A DNA stretch of 46,443 nt from Clostridium sp. CAG:245 (GCA_000435175.1 FR880018.1:1-46443), one strand, 5' to 3'; shown: positions 9,984-19,840, counted from the first letter of the stretch. The notes: generated by a model from the letters alone, not told the origin. Made by a program: numbers and translations.

Positions 9984-10304
9984 TTATCCTCCAATTATTT
10001 CTTTAAGCTTTTTATTATTTTTATCTCTCCAATATAGCAATCCATTTCGACTTGTATCCGTAACAAATTGTGCAGCCATGGAAGCACTATTAAATACTAT
10101 ATCTTCTAATACTTGCATATTATTATTAACTAAAGTAGGATCGTTCTTAATTTTTCTATCGTAGGACTTCTTTTATATTTGGGAGAAGTATTATGTTTTC
10201 GTATAATACTTCCTTTTTTTACAATCATATTCCCATTTTTATAAAGTCCAAACAGCACTATAATTTGCCCTTTTACTCTTCATATATAAAATAAGCTCTC
10301 TCAC
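9984..10304 (-). pseudogene. Degenerate DUF4357-domain gene between brxC and pglX
   Basis: A GTG with an upstream AGGAGA opens a frame (RELILYMKSKRANYSA) that is broken at about 10248-10256. A +1 frame then reads LYKNGNMIVKKGSIIR, and after a second shift near 10150 the remaining frame reads NDPTLVNNNMQVLEDIVF and NSASMAAQFVTDTSRNGLLY, ending KLKEIIGG at TAA 9984-9986. Put together these match the DUF4357 pattern: a G.Y..G.f.V.kGS segment, then S.s.AA....g...NG...W..k.Gk.L. At least two frameshifts make a functional product unlikely. DUF4357 often ends nucleases or restriction-linked proteins, so this may be a lost accessory BREX gene. Confidence 0.65.
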
Positions 10305-10315
10305 TATTCTATCTC

Positions 10316-13300
10316 CTATCTAATTGTCAAATTATTATTTTTATCAAATTCTTTTAACAATTTTTCTTTTAATTCTTCTACATATCTGTCTATATCTTCT
10401 CTTGAATTAATTTCATAAGAACGATTCATAAGTACATCAGTCCTTATAATTTTTCTTGGTACAATTACAACTTTTTCTTCTTCTGGTTCTTTTCCTGTTT
10501 CTTCAATTATTTTTGCTTTGCTCTTTTCGTATTCTAAAGCATTTATAAATCTGTCTTTTAGTTGATCTATTCTTGTTTGTTGAGCATATATATCTTTTAA
10601 TTCGTTAGAATGTTCAAGTGTATTTATAACATCTTTACATGTTTTTATATAACTTGATCCAAAATCTTCTCTAACTTCTGCATTTTTTACTTCATTTTCA
10701 ATATAAGCAATAGTATCATTTATCATATTGATTATTGGTTCAGATTTTGCATCATACATTTTGCTTAATAAATCAATTAAGTCTTTTCTTAACATTGGTA
10801 AATTATGAATTTCACTATAAGGTTCTTCGCTAGTTAGTATCTCTGTAATTTTATCTACAACGCCTTTTAATTCATCAGTTTTATCTGCAAAATCTTTGTT
10901 ATTATCATATATTAATAATGTTTTTCTTGCATTATCAAATTGTTCTCTTTGCATACCTTTGAAAAAGTCTAATACCATTTCTGTTTTTGGAGATATTTCA
11001 TTAATTTCATCTTTTTTCTCTGTAACAACTTTGAAAAATTCTGACACATCTCTTATTTTTAATAAATCACTATATAAACCAATTGCTCTTTCAACTACAT
11101 CTTTTCCTGGATATTGATATGTTCTTGCTCCATATCCGTAATTTGCCAAAATATTTCTTAATCTATTTAATGTATCTGTTAGACAATTTGCTTTGAAGTC
11201 TGCAACCATTCCATCCTCATCATCTCTTAGATTAATTACATTAAATGAGCTTCTTGCAACTGACTTTAAGTTATTTATCAATTCTAATGATATTTTTTGT
11301 CTAATTTTTACAATTGTTCTATCATAATATTCTCTTTTTAATATTTTTGTAAGTGTTTCTTCAGCTGTTATATTTTGAACTTCATTTCCGTAGATTAGTG
11401 ATATTACTTCATCTTTTAATAATCTTGTTAATAAATAAAGTATATCTTCATCTAAAAATCCATAAGGTGCTGCACTAAAATCTTGTAATATTGTTCTAAT
11501 TGTCATTGTCATACTAAAAGCATTTTTTTCTTCACAATATTCTTTCATTGCATCATAAGCTTTTTTATTTACAAATTCAACTTCGTTTCCAATTGTCATT
11601 TGCATATTTTGATGGAATAGTTCTTTTATGTCCTGTGTTGTATAATTGTGCTTAATATAAGTGAATTTTGTATAAATATTATTTATCAATATCTCTAGTG
11701 CTTCATTTATTCTTGTTTTTGCTTCTTTTGAATTTATATTTTGTCTATCCCCTGCTATAATTATTTCAGCATTATTTAGATTTTCTTTTACATTATCTCT
11801 GATTCTAATTTCTGCATTTTCTATTTCTCTTTGTTTTGCTCTGATAATATCCTCAACCTGTTGCGTTTGGAAAATACCACTTTTACTCCTTCTATATTCT
11901 TCAACTTGTAAGAAGTTTGTTATTTCATCATATATTAATGTTGAAATCTCTAGTTTTACAAATACATATTTGTTTTCTCTTGCTGATTGCATTATTATTT
12001 CTGTATCATCTCTTTCTGGAGATGTTGTAATAACTTTAATTCCAATTTCATATTCTTGAGAATATTTTATATTGTCTATATATTTAGTTAATGGAAAATT
12101 CTTGCTTTTATAAGTAAATTTGCTATCTGTATAAATATAATCAAACACTATTCTTTTTAGATAATCTGTAATTCTGTTTTGATCTATTACTATTTGCTTA
12201 ATTTCTCTATTTATTTCCTGTTCTTCATCTGTTAAGAATTTGTATTCATCATTATTTCTTTGTATTAATGTTTGGGCTTCAAGTCTTCTCAAAGAATCTG
12301 TTATTTCTTTCTTAATTGAAATCTTATCATCTTTTATATTTGAAACATATAAAGTTGCTAGGTTATCAATATTAGCTGGTATTTCTTTAATATTTTTTAA
12401 CATAAATAACATTTTTAATACTTTTACATCAATGTCCTTTAATTCTCCACTTTGAACAGTGTCCATAGCTGTTTTTATAACAATTTTTATTTGATGTTCT
12501 AGAAATTGTTCTATTGTGTCATAAAAAGCATAGAATGGAATTATTGTTCCAATTTCACTATCTGCAAATCTTTTGGCTGTTTCTTGGAATGCTCCTAATA
12601 ATGATCTTTCTCCACTTGATAAGTGTTTTCCAGCATATCCATGTTTTCTTATATCTGTAAATACATCTTGTAATAGTTTAAATTGATATGGAATAAATGG
12701 ATATGTGTCAGCAAAGTCTTTTGCGTCTTCATATACTTTTTGGTATGATGCATTTTTAAATGTCAATAAATTTCTTATTATTGATTCTTCTTTTTCATAT
12801 ATTAATTCAAGGCTCTTCTCTGCTTCTTCTGTTTTGTCTAAAATTCTCTTTTTGATAACTTCGTCAATATCAGATGACGATAAAGATAACTTTGTATCAA
12901 ATCTTCCTTGAATTTTGGAAAAATCATTTCCTTGTACTTTTACAACATCGTCAATAGCTTCTTGGCTAGTTACTATAACCCATGCCTTTCCACCACATTC
13001 TAGTCCTAAATCTTCAACTATTGTCTGTAAATTCAACATTAAAGATCTGTCATCTCCAATATATTGTCCTATTTCATCAACCAAGAATATTACATGATGG
13101 TTATTTTCTTTTGATTTTATATAATCTCTTACTCTTTCAGCAAATTTTTCAACTGATAAAGAATAATTTTTTTCTGTTCTATCAATTACTTCATTTGCTT
13201 CTTCTATTGTTTTTCCAAGTACATTAGAATATGCTTTACTAAATTCGTCTTGAACGAATTGAATACCATCTCTCATCTCTTCCCAAGGTTGTCCACAAAT

Positions 13301-13852
13301 ATTTTTAAATTCTTCTTTAAACTCTTCGTATTTTCCTTGACTAATTATAAATCTTTCAATTTCAGCTACGAAAGGAGTTATGGATAATCCCATTTTCTCA
13401 TTAAATACTTTTTCAAATACATCTAATATTTTATCCTTCATTCCATTTGTGTTTTCTGTTTTGGAGTCGATATTAAATAAAATAACATCTGTAGGGATAC
13501 TTCCAGCTCTTTTTATATCTGCAAGTAACATTTTATCTTGAATTTTGTCATCAAAGTAGTCAACGGCTGGTTTTCCATTTACAATTTTATTTTCTAATAG
13601 ATAAGAAATAATTTTTAAGAAGTGTGATTTACCACTACCAAAGAAACCTGAAATCCAAACTCCCATTTTTTCTGTATTAGAGTTTATTCCAGCATTATAT
13701 GCTTCAAAAAAGCTGTTGAAGTGTTTTAGTAATTCATCTGTTACTACATATTCTTCTAATTCTTGACTTATATAGCTTTCATCATCTACTTTTATAACTC
13801 CCTGTATTTCTCTGTCTATGTCTTTTGCATAAATTTTTTTTAAATTTTCCAT
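10316..13852 (-). CDS. brxC: BREX ATPase BrxC
   Basis: An 1178-residue BrxC/PglY-type ATPase, the usual size. The Walker A is GFFGSGKSHFLK (about residue 70), preceded by the family-typical GVWISG; a Walker B-like VIFLVDEIGQYIGD lies near 255. Helical segments fill the rest. In BREX it is a core P-loop ATPase required for modification and defence. It sits 13 bases after the brxB stop and before a broken DUF4357 frame, in the normal type 1 order. The frame is uninterrupted. Confidence 0.94.
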   Translation of the reverse strand: MENLKKIYAKDIDREIQGVIKVDDESYISQELEEYVVTDELLKHFNSFFEAYNAGINSNTEKMGVWISGFFGSGKSHFLKIISYLLENKIVNGKPAVDYFDDKIQDKMLLADIKRAGSIPTDVILFNIDSKTENTNGMKDKILDVFEKVFNEKMGLSITPFVAEIERFIISQGKYEEFKEEFKNICGQPWEEMRDGIQFVQDEFSKAYSNVLGKTIEEANEVIDRTEKNYSLSVEKFAERVRDYIKSKENNHHVIFLVDEIGQYIGDDRSLMLNLQTIVEDLGLECGGKAWVIVTSQEAIDDVVKVQGNDFSKIQGRFDTKLSLSSSDIDEVIKKRILDKTEEAEKSLELIYEKEESIIRNLLTFKNASYQKVYEDAKDFADTYPFIPYQFKLLQDVFTDIRKHGYAGKHLSSGERSLLGAFQETAKRFADSEIGTIIPFYAFYDTIEQFLEHQIKIVIKTAMDTVQSGELKDIDVKVLKMLFMLKNIKEIPANIDNLATLYVSNIKDDKISIKKEITDSLRRLEAQTLIQRNNDEYKFLTDEEQEINREIKQIVIDQNRITDYLKRIVFDYIYTDSKFTYKSKNFPLTKYIDNIKYSQEYEIGIKVITTSPERDDTEIIMQSARENKYVFVKLEISTLIYDEITNFLQVEEYRRSKSGIFQTQQVEDIIRAKQREIENAEIRIRDNVKENLNNAEIIIAGDRQNINSKEAKTRINEALEILINNIYTKFTYIKHNYTTQDIKELFHQNMQMTIGNEVEFVNKKAYDAMKEYCEEKNAFSMTMTIRTILQDFSAAPYGFLDEDILYLLTRLLKDEVISLIYGNEVQNITAEETLTKILKREYYDRTIVKIRQKISLELINNLKSVARSSFNVINLRDDEDGMVADFKANCLTDTLNRLRNILANYGYGARTYQYPGKDVVERAIGLYSDLLKIRDVSEFFKVVTEKKDEINEISPKTEMVLDFFKGMQREQFDNARKTLLIYDNNKDFADKTDELKGVVDKITEILTSEEPYSEIHNLPMLRKDLIDLLSKMYDAKSEPIINMINDTIAYIENEVKNAEVREDFGSSYIKTCKDVINTLEHSNELKDIYAQQTRIDQLKDRFINALEYEKSKAKIIEETGKEPEEEKVVIVPRKIIRTDVLMNRSYEINSREDIDRYVEELKEKLLKEFDKNNNLTIR

Positions 13853-13865
13853 TTCATTATTCCCC

Positions 13866-14438
13866 CTATTTTCTTCCTACAAATTGGAATGCTCTATAAT
13901 AATTATCATTTTCTAATCTATTGAATAGTTTGAAGCTTTGTCCATCATAACTACCTGGATAAAACATTATCAACGGATTATTTGTTATAACACTATGTAA
14001 ATTATTTAAAATTGTATGGCCTCTCACAATTCCATAACATTTACCTATTCCTGTTATTAGTATTATTTGATCGGGTTGTACCTCTGCCCTAATTTTTTTC
14101 ATAATCAAATCATTGTTAGAGCCTATGCCTAATGTTTTTGATATTATTTCATTTATATATTTTGCTCCTTTGTTTTTTTCAAATGCAAATACTTTTTCTA
14201 AGAATCCTTTTTCTTTTAAAATATCTATTATTATGTCATATATATCAAATACTTTTATATTCAACTTTTCTTTCTTTAACAAGTAATTTTCAAGATATTC
14301 TCTAACAATATATTCATCTTCAGGATCATAATCAAATACATGAAAATTTATTTCATTACCTAGTCCATTGGATTCAAATAAATCTTTACTGCTTAACTTC
14401 TTTGTCATTTCGTCTAATCTTGCATTTATACTTTTCAT
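13866..14438 (-). CDS. brxB: BREX protein BrxB (DUF1788)
   Basis: 190 residues, the normal size of BrxB. Recognisable features are the start MKSINARLDEM, the central DQIILITGIGKCYGIVRGHT and the end LIMFYPGSYDGQSFKLFNRL..NYYRAF, all typical of DUF1788. It overlaps brxA by 4 bases, which suggests translational coupling, and is followed by brxC after 13 bases. BrxB is a small core component whose biochemical activity is not obvious from sequence. Confidence 0.93.
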   Translation of the reverse strand: MKSINARLDEMTKKLSSKDLFESNGLGNEINFHVFDYDPEDEYIVREYLENYLLKKEKLNIKVFDIYDIIIDILKEKGFLEKVFAFEKNKGAKYINEIISKTLGIGSNNDLIMKKIRAEVQPDQIILITGIGKCYGIVRGHTILNNLHSVITNNPLIMFYPGSYDGQSFKLFNRLENDNYYRAFQFVGRK

Positions 14439-15031
14439 AATAGCCCTCCTATTGCTTTTGCATATTCTAAGTCCCCATTTTTATCTAACATACTTATATA
14501 TTTTTCTTTTAATAATGGTCTTACAATTTTAAATCTTGTTTTTTCTTTTATTACTAATCCAGAGTCTTGCATAATTTTCATTATTACTTGTTTTAATTTT
14601 GCTGATGTTGTTTCACTTCTCTCTTTTAGGGTATTACTTAATATACATTTTTCTTCATACCAATTATCTATATCAAACTTCTCTATATATTCTTTTCTCA
14701 TCATCAATTTATCTTTATAAACTTCCAATATAAAATCTCTTACAAGTTTATCCGTTTTCATTATTGCGTATAAAAGTATGTGTTTGCTATTTTCTATATC
14801 AGAATACACAAAATCTTCAAGCATTTCTTTATCCATAGCATCTAGTCTTCTAAATATTGGAGAATTTACTCGTACAATGCTTTTGGGTGATTTATATTTT
14901 ATTAAATTTTCTTCTATATTTCTTTTGCGAAGTTTCTCTTCTTCTTCTCCATCAAGCAAAAATTTTGCGATTGTTTTTGTTTCATTATATAAGAAAGGCT
15001 CTGCTGTTAATTTTGCACTATAATCTTCCAT
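14435..15031 (-). CDS. brxA: BREX protein BrxA (DUF1819)
   Basis: 198 residues matching the BrxA/DUF1819 family: the opening YSAKLTAEPFLYNETKTIAKFLLDG, the middle RRLDAMDKEML and the end WYEEKCILS..TSAKLKQVI. BrxA is a small helical protein related to NusB-like folds with DNA-binding activity reported for relatives. It is the first gene of the operon; TAGGAGT lies upstream of the ATG and a candidate promoter is 40-70 bases further up. It overlaps brxB by 4 bases. Confidence 0.92.
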   Translation of the reverse strand: MEDYSAKLTAEPFLYNETKTIAKFLLDGEEEEKLRKRNIEENLIKYKSPKSIVRVNSPIFRRLDAMDKEMLEDFVYSDIENSKHILLYAIMKTDKLVRDFILEVYKDKLMMRKEYIEKFDIDNWYEEKCILSNTLKERSETTSAKLKQVIMKIMQDSGLVIKEKTRFKIVRPLLKEKYISMLDKNGDLEYAKAIGGLL

Positions 15032-15070
15032 ACTCTTCTTACTCCTAACTATATTATAAAATTTAATACC

Positions 15071-15102
15071 ATTTTATCATATATTGGAAAAATTATCCAC
15101 AA
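15071..15102 (-). promoter_or_regulatory. Candidate BREX operon promoter
   Basis: On the minus strand TTGTGG (15102-15097) is followed at 14-17 bases by an AT-rich box ATGATAAAAT (15080-15071), about 40 bases upstream of brxA. The -35/-10 match is only moderate, so start-site mapping could shift it. No other gene start lies between here and the terminator at 15200-15240, so this interval must hold the operon promoter if it has its own. Confidence 0.4.
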
Positions 15103-15199
15103 TTTTCTTCAAAAAAGAATAAAAAGCGTAAATATTCGCAGTTTTTTTAAAAAATCAGTGTATTTTCCGCAAATATATAGTTACAATTTAGTTTTTGTA

Positions 15200-15240
15200 G
15201 CAAAAAAAGAAGATACTGTATTCCAAAAACATTATCTTCT
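15200..15240 (-). terminator. Intrinsic terminator of the helicase-nuclease unit
   Basis: An 8-bp inverted repeat (15208-15215 with 15233-15240, AGAAGATA/TATCTTCT) with a 17-base loop is followed on the minus strand by a T7 run (15208-15202). It separates the helicase/EVE-nuclease unit from the BREX operon, so the two are probably transcribed independently. The upstream arm overlaps the stop codon of the gene remnant at 15239-15423. Confidence 0.6.
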
Positions 15241-15423
15241 AAAAATTTAATAAATTTCCATATACTTTTTCTAATTCCGCAGTATATTTAACAACATTTG
15301 TTTTAATGAATTAATTATATTAGTAAAAGCATATATACTCAATTCTCTATGCGCATGTGTCATCTGTCCATTTATTAATGCAATAGAATTAAGATAGTCT
15401 AAAGGACAATTTAAGTAGCTATA
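15239..15423 (-). pseudogene. Remnant of an unidentified gene
   Basis: Two overlapping frames read like coding sequence: first YSYLNCPLDYLNSIALINGQ and onward through MTHAHRELSIYAFTNIINSL, which stops, then in the next frame NVVKYTAELEKVYGNLLNF ending at TAG 15239-15241. A single frameshift near 15300 would join them. Upstream of 15423 the frame is closed by TGA and no start is visible. I do not recognise the family. The remaining bases of the 534-base gap between brxA and the nuclease gene (15032-15565) show only the terminator and promoter listed here. Confidence 0.45.
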
Positions 15424-15565
15424 TCACTAAAAACTTGTTTTCTCCGTACAATTTGCTTTTACTTTACAGAATTGCATTTAACCTTTTATTTAATGTTTAG
15501 TATAAATTTCTAATAGAAATATTTTTTAGCTTTATTTTAGTTTCATCAATTATTATATTTTTTTA

Positions 15566-16537
15566 CTAAAACCAATTGATTTTATATGGTAATACTTTTT
15601 CATTTCTTTTGGAAAATTCCAATAATTCTTCCTTTGTTAAAAATTTTACCTTGTTTAATTTTTGATATTTCTCCTTTTCATCTTCTTTTAATACTTTTCC
15701 ATCTTTATAGTAATTGCCTAATGTAAAGAAGTAAAATGGTATATCTCCTACATTATATTCATTAAGATTTATTCCAGAAGTTTTGACTTGTAGTTTTGCT
15801 CTTTCTTTTGGATTCTGCCTTTTAAATAATATATATTCATATTCTTTTGTATCTTTTTTATTAGTTGAAGTATATATACCATATCCTAATTCAATTTGCA
15901 TATATAGACCAACTAATTCTTCAATTTCTAACGCACCTATACTTTCCCACAAATAATCCCATTTATTTTTTGGTTTTTCTATTTTATAGTATTCTTTGCC
16001 TGCGTATTGATTATATGTTTTTTTAGAAAATTCTTTTACAATATTGTCTTTTCCTCTACCTCTTATATGGCATACTACTCCCATATTAAAACTTCTTACT
16101 ATTTCCCCTATAACATTATCTTCTGTACCGATTTTTACATATTCACAAGGAACATAATGCCAAATATCATAACATCTATTTTCTATTGTTTTTTCTCTTT
16201 CTCCAGGCATAAAGTCTCTTGCGTTTTCGGTAACTCTGCAAATATAATAGCAGTTATTTTTTCTAGTCCATATTAAATCATCTTTTTTCATTTCCCTTAA
16301 AGATTTCATCGCTTTTTTAAATCCTTTTTGATTAGGAAATGAAAAAGTATCCAATCTATGATAAAATTCCTTATCAGGAATATACTCATCTTTCGAACTC
16401 ATTAGTCTAATATCTGTTCTCCACCCTGTACCAATTATACTGTTTTGTTCGCAATATTCAAAGGTCTCTTTCTTCTTTTCTGCGTCATCTTTGGTATGTA
16501 AATTAAATCTCCAAATATTTATATCGTCTTTATCCAT
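15566..16537 (-). CDS. EVE/PUA-like domain protein with putative PD-(D/E)xK nuclease domain
   Basis: 323 residues in two parts. Residues 6-125 resemble EVE/PUA-like modified-base readers: NIWRFNLHT at the start, IIGTGWR, then DLIWTRKNNCYYICRV near 90-105. Residues 195-290 look like an Mrr-type nuclease fold: IEELVGLYMQIELGYGIY, then YEYILFKRQNPKERAKLQVK, where the final QVK could be the xK of a PD-(D/E)xK site. A reader plus nuclease of this sort would fit a modification-dependent (type IV-like) restriction enzyme. It lies 99 bases after the helicase gene on the same strand and shares its terminator. The start ATG has GGAGG 11 bases upstream, a little far. Domain calls are by eye; the nuclease assignment is the weaker one. 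Confidence 0.6.
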   Translation of the reverse strand: MDKDDINIWRFNLHTKDDAEKKKETFEYCEQNSIIGTGWRTDIRLMSSKDEYIPDKEFYHRLDTFSFPNQKGFKKAMKSLREMKKDDLIWTRKNNCYYICRVTENARDFMPGEREKTIENRCYDIWHYVPCEYVKIGTEDNVIGEIVRSFNMGVVCHIRGRGKDNIVKEFSKKTYNQYAGKEYYKIEKPKNKWDYLWESIGALEIEELVGLYMQIELGYGIYTSTNKKDTKEYEYILFKRQNPKERAKLQVKTSGINLNEYNVGDIPFYFFTLGNYYKDGKVLKEDEKEKYQKLNKVKFLTKEELLEFSKRNEKVLPYKINWF

Positions 16538-16636
16538 ACAAATAAAATCCTCCTCTATAACTTATAATTTGCAGGCTACACATCTTCAATTAAATTTCTC
16601 TTTTTTTCCAACATAAATTGTATAAAATAACATATT

Positions 16637-19600
16637 TTATTCACTTTTTGCTTCTTCCTCGCCACTTAACACATCCTTCCCTAAAAAATAGTCTTCTATG
16701 AAATTCCATCTTTCTTCTTTACTTTTTAGTTCTAAAATGAATTTTTCAAAAATTTGCACATCTCTTTCGTGTTTATCTTTTGCCTTCTCCACTATCTTAT
16801 TTTTATATTTTACTTTTCCATCTGCAATCGCTTGTATTTTAGCCGGATCGTTTAAACGAATAAATATTTCTGGGTTCTCTCCACCATACATATCATATTG
16901 TATCAAGTTAAATATTGATAATATATTTAATGCTCTTATAATTTGGCCTATTGATTTTTTATCTACATTTTTGTATTTTACTATTTTTGTACATTCAGCC
17001 TTGTCCAGCTCATTTATAATACCGCTTCTGTATAAAATTTTATCTGCAAGTGCTTTATAGCTTGATGAATTTATTCTATATTTTACTATTTCTCCAATAG
17101 TCTTTGTTGTTACAAAATCCCTTATCAATAATTCTGGATCTTCTATGCACTTAAAATATCCATTTGCAATGTTTTCAGTTATTATTTTATCTTTGAATTC
17201 CTCATTTAGTTCTTTCTTCAATTCATTTATAGTAAATTCGCCTTGCATTGCTTGTAATTTTGCTAATACTTTATTTACTTTGTCTATACATTCTATTAAC
17301 TTTTCCTTTACTCCTACAAATGTTTCCTCTTCATTTATTGTTTGTATCTCTATTTTTGTTCTAGGATGTATTTTTTCTGCAAATTCTTCAAATATTTTTT
17401 CTCTTTCCTGATAAAATGTGTATTTAAACTGTGGGAAAGATATTCTAGAGAATTTCTCTTCCCATAACCTTTTTAAATCGATTGAATATATATCACCAAA
17501 ATCAGTTACTTGATAATCTCTTTCTTTTTCGTTGTTTCTTCCTTTCGCTAGTAGTTTTACATATTTATAGAACTCGCTTTTTTCAAATTGATCTTTTATT
17601 TCTTTATCAATAACAATAAAAGCACTGGTAAACATAGATCTTGGTCTTGTTATTATTACTGGAAATTTAAATTGTGAATTTAAATCTTTTTCTATATTGA
17701 GTAATGCTGTTTTTACTGTATTTTCAAGGTCACCAGCTTTTGCAAATACAGTTTCAAATGCTTGTGGAGTTATTAAATTATTTTGTCTCCTACTTCTTTT
17801 ATACACATTACTTAATACTCTCATACAGCCTTCTATATGATACTGTTTTATTGCAGACATTCCAAAGAGTTGATTTGCGTAATTCATATCTTTTTTATAA
17901 TAATCCATGCATGCCATTCCAGTCATTTCTTTATCTCTTGCAGCTCTGCCTATTTCTTGTACATAATCATTCAAATTTCCCGCCTCTGCATAATGATACA
18001 CATTTTTTATGTCTTTAATGTCTATTCCCATTCCAAAAGCCTTTGTTGCAAACATGAACTTTATTTTTCCACTTTTATAGTCTTTAGCAGATTTTCTTTT
18101 TAGTGGTTTATCTGTTTTTCCTGTATATAGTCCTACTTTTTCTTCTGTCTCATCAAGCATTTCGAAGCCATTTCTTCTATAATATGCATCCATTGCAGTT
18201 GAATTATATGGAAAATACACTAATGATTTTTCCTGTTTTTCATCCCATTCTTCTAATCTTTCTTTTAGATTTTCAGTTTTAGAAAGCATTGTTTCCGTTT
18301 TGTTCAAACTCTCATCATGTATTTTTATGTCAAAATCAATATCGTCTCTTTTTATTTCTCCTATATATGTTATTGGGTTTCTTAAAAATAAGCTTTGTGA
18401 TATTTCTAGCACTCCATCATCTTTTCCGCCCATTACAGCTGTTGCAGTAAATGTACACACTGGAAATTTATATTTTCTAGATGTTAAATCAAGTCTACCT
18501 CCTTTATATCTAGCTCTTCTTAATCGTTCTATATATGTACCTAAATACCAATAATCTGGTCTAAATCCTTGTCCCCATGTTGTTACAATATGTGCTTCGT
18601 CTATTATTATTGCTGATATATCTCTTGTTCCAATTATATTTTCTATAGAATATGACAATAAAGCTTCAGGGCTTAAATACAAAATATCTATTTCCCCTAC
18701 ATCTATCTTTTTAAGAATTTCTTGCTTATCGAAAGGATTTATATCTGAATTTATTCTTGCTGCTTTATGGTAACCTCTCTCCTCTAGATTTTCAACCTGG
18801 TCATTCATTAATTCTACCAATGGAGAAATTACAATAGTTAATGATCCAAATTTGTTTGCTGCATACACAGCAGGTATTTGAAACATTACAGACTTTCCAG
18901 CTCCAGTTGGCGCAGTTACAAAAATATCTCTATATACCGAATTCTTACCATCATTATTGTCTTTACTTATTTCTATTTGCTCCACTATTGCATCTATGAT
19001 TTCTTTTTGCGTTATTTCTATTGTTTCATTATTTTCATTAGGTGATTTATATATTTTTATAGGCTTAAATTTTTCGAAGTTAGGGATTCCTATTTCATTC
19101 CTTGCTATATCTATATATTCTTTTTCTCTTATTCTTCTTTTTTCACCATTTTCAAATTTAAATATTTCTATTCCATTACTTTGAAAATAACCTACTATAC
19201 CGGTAAACATTTCTTTTGTAATGTCATCGTCTATATTTATAACAATTCCTATTTTTTTGTATTTTTCGCACTCAATTACATTCTGTAAATAAAGTTCTTT
19301 ATTGTCACTTAGCTCAAAAACAAATTCAACATCTTTTGCTAATATTAAATCATTCTTTTCAGCTTGGTATCTTTTCTTTACACTTATTTGATCCCTATCA
19401 TCATATTCATAGTTATTATACTGAACATAATATTTTCCATTTATCTCATACACATATGAATATATCAGATCCATATTTTCATTTTCATAAGAATCATCAT
19501 TCTGATTTTTCAATAATGATTCCATATATTCTTTGTCATAGTATTCCACAGGATATATATTGTAATATTTATTGTTATCATATACACATATTTTTATATT

Positions 19601-19840
19601 AAAAACTTTTGCTATTGCAGTCAATGCCTCATGGCATGCAGATAATTCTTCATATGTTATCCACAAGTCTTCGTTCATAAGTCTTGTATAATTTTGTGTA
19701 ATTGCCGCCATAACTTCTTTTGAAACTTTATCTAGAGTCTTACTAATATTAATTTTATTTTCTATTTCAGTATCTACTAACCTTTTATCTTTCTCTCTTT
19801 CCAAGAACTCTTTTTCATATCCCTTATAAACAACTAACAT
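16637..19840 (-). CDS. RecQ-like DEAH-box helicase with long N-terminal extension
   Basis: 1067 residues. A helicase core starts near residue 300: motif I TAPTGAGKS (about 312), motif II IIIDEAH, the RecQ-like WGQGFRPDYWYLG after it, motif III TFTATA, and motif VI VQEIGRAARD. The first 300 residues are not helicase and contain no motif I recognise; the last ~400 residues hold winged-helix-like and helical segments, not the usual zinc-binding/HRDC ending of housekeeping RecQ. GGGG lies five bases before the start ATG. With the EVE-nuclease gene it forms a two-gene unit next to BREX, so a role in phage defence or DNA processing is likely but unproven. Confidence 0.75.
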   Translation of the reverse strand: MLVVYKGYEKEFLEREKDKRLVDTEIENKINISKTLDKVSKEVMAAITQNYTRLMNEDLWITYEELSACHEALTAIAKVFNIKICVYDNNKYYNIYPVEYYDKEYMESLLKNQNDDSYENENMDLIYSYVYEINGKYYVQYNNYEYDDRDQISVKKRYQAEKNDLILAKDVEFVFELSDNKELYLQNVIECEKYKKIGIVINIDDDITKEMFTGIVGYFQSNGIEIFKFENGEKRRIREKEYIDIARNEIGIPNFEKFKPIKIYKSPNENNETIEITQKEIIDAIVEQIEISKDNNDGKNSVYRDIFVTAPTGAGKSVMFQIPAVYAANKFGSLTIVISPLVELMNDQVENLEERGYHKAARINSDINPFDKQEILKKIDVGEIDILYLSPEALLSYSIENIIGTRDISAIIIDEAHIVTTWGQGFRPDYWYLGTYIERLRRARYKGGRLDLTSRKYKFPVCTFTATAVMGGKDDGVLEISQSLFLRNPITYIGEIKRDDIDFDIKIHDESLNKTETMLSKTENLKERLEEWDEKQEKSLVYFPYNSTAMDAYYRRNGFEMLDETEEKVGLYTGKTDKPLKRKSAKDYKSGKIKFMFATKAFGMGIDIKDIKNVYHYAEAGNLNDYVQEIGRAARDKEMTGMACMDYYKKDMNYANQLFGMSAIKQYHIEGCMRVLSNVYKRSRRQNNLITPQAFETVFAKAGDLENTVKTALLNIEKDLNSQFKFPVIITRPRSMFTSAFIVIDKEIKDQFEKSEFYKYVKLLAKGRNNEKERDYQVTDFGDIYSIDLKRLWEEKFSRISFPQFKYTFYQEREKIFEEFAEKIHPRTKIEIQTINEEETFVGVKEKLIECIDKVNKVLAKLQAMQGEFTINELKKELNEEFKDKIITENIANGYFKCIEDPELLIRDFVTTKTIGEIVKYRINSSSYKALADKILYRSGIINELDKAECTKIVKYKNVDKKSIGQIIRALNILSIFNLIQYDMYGGENPEIFIRLNDPAKIQAIADGKVKYKNKIVEKAKDKHERDVQIFEKFILELKSKEERWNFIEDYFLGKDVLSGEEEAKSE

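Noticed and set aside
16537..16637. Short ORF MLEKKRNLIEDV between the helicase and nuclease genes
   Set aside because: Only 12 codons with no SD; gap is better explained as plain spacer.
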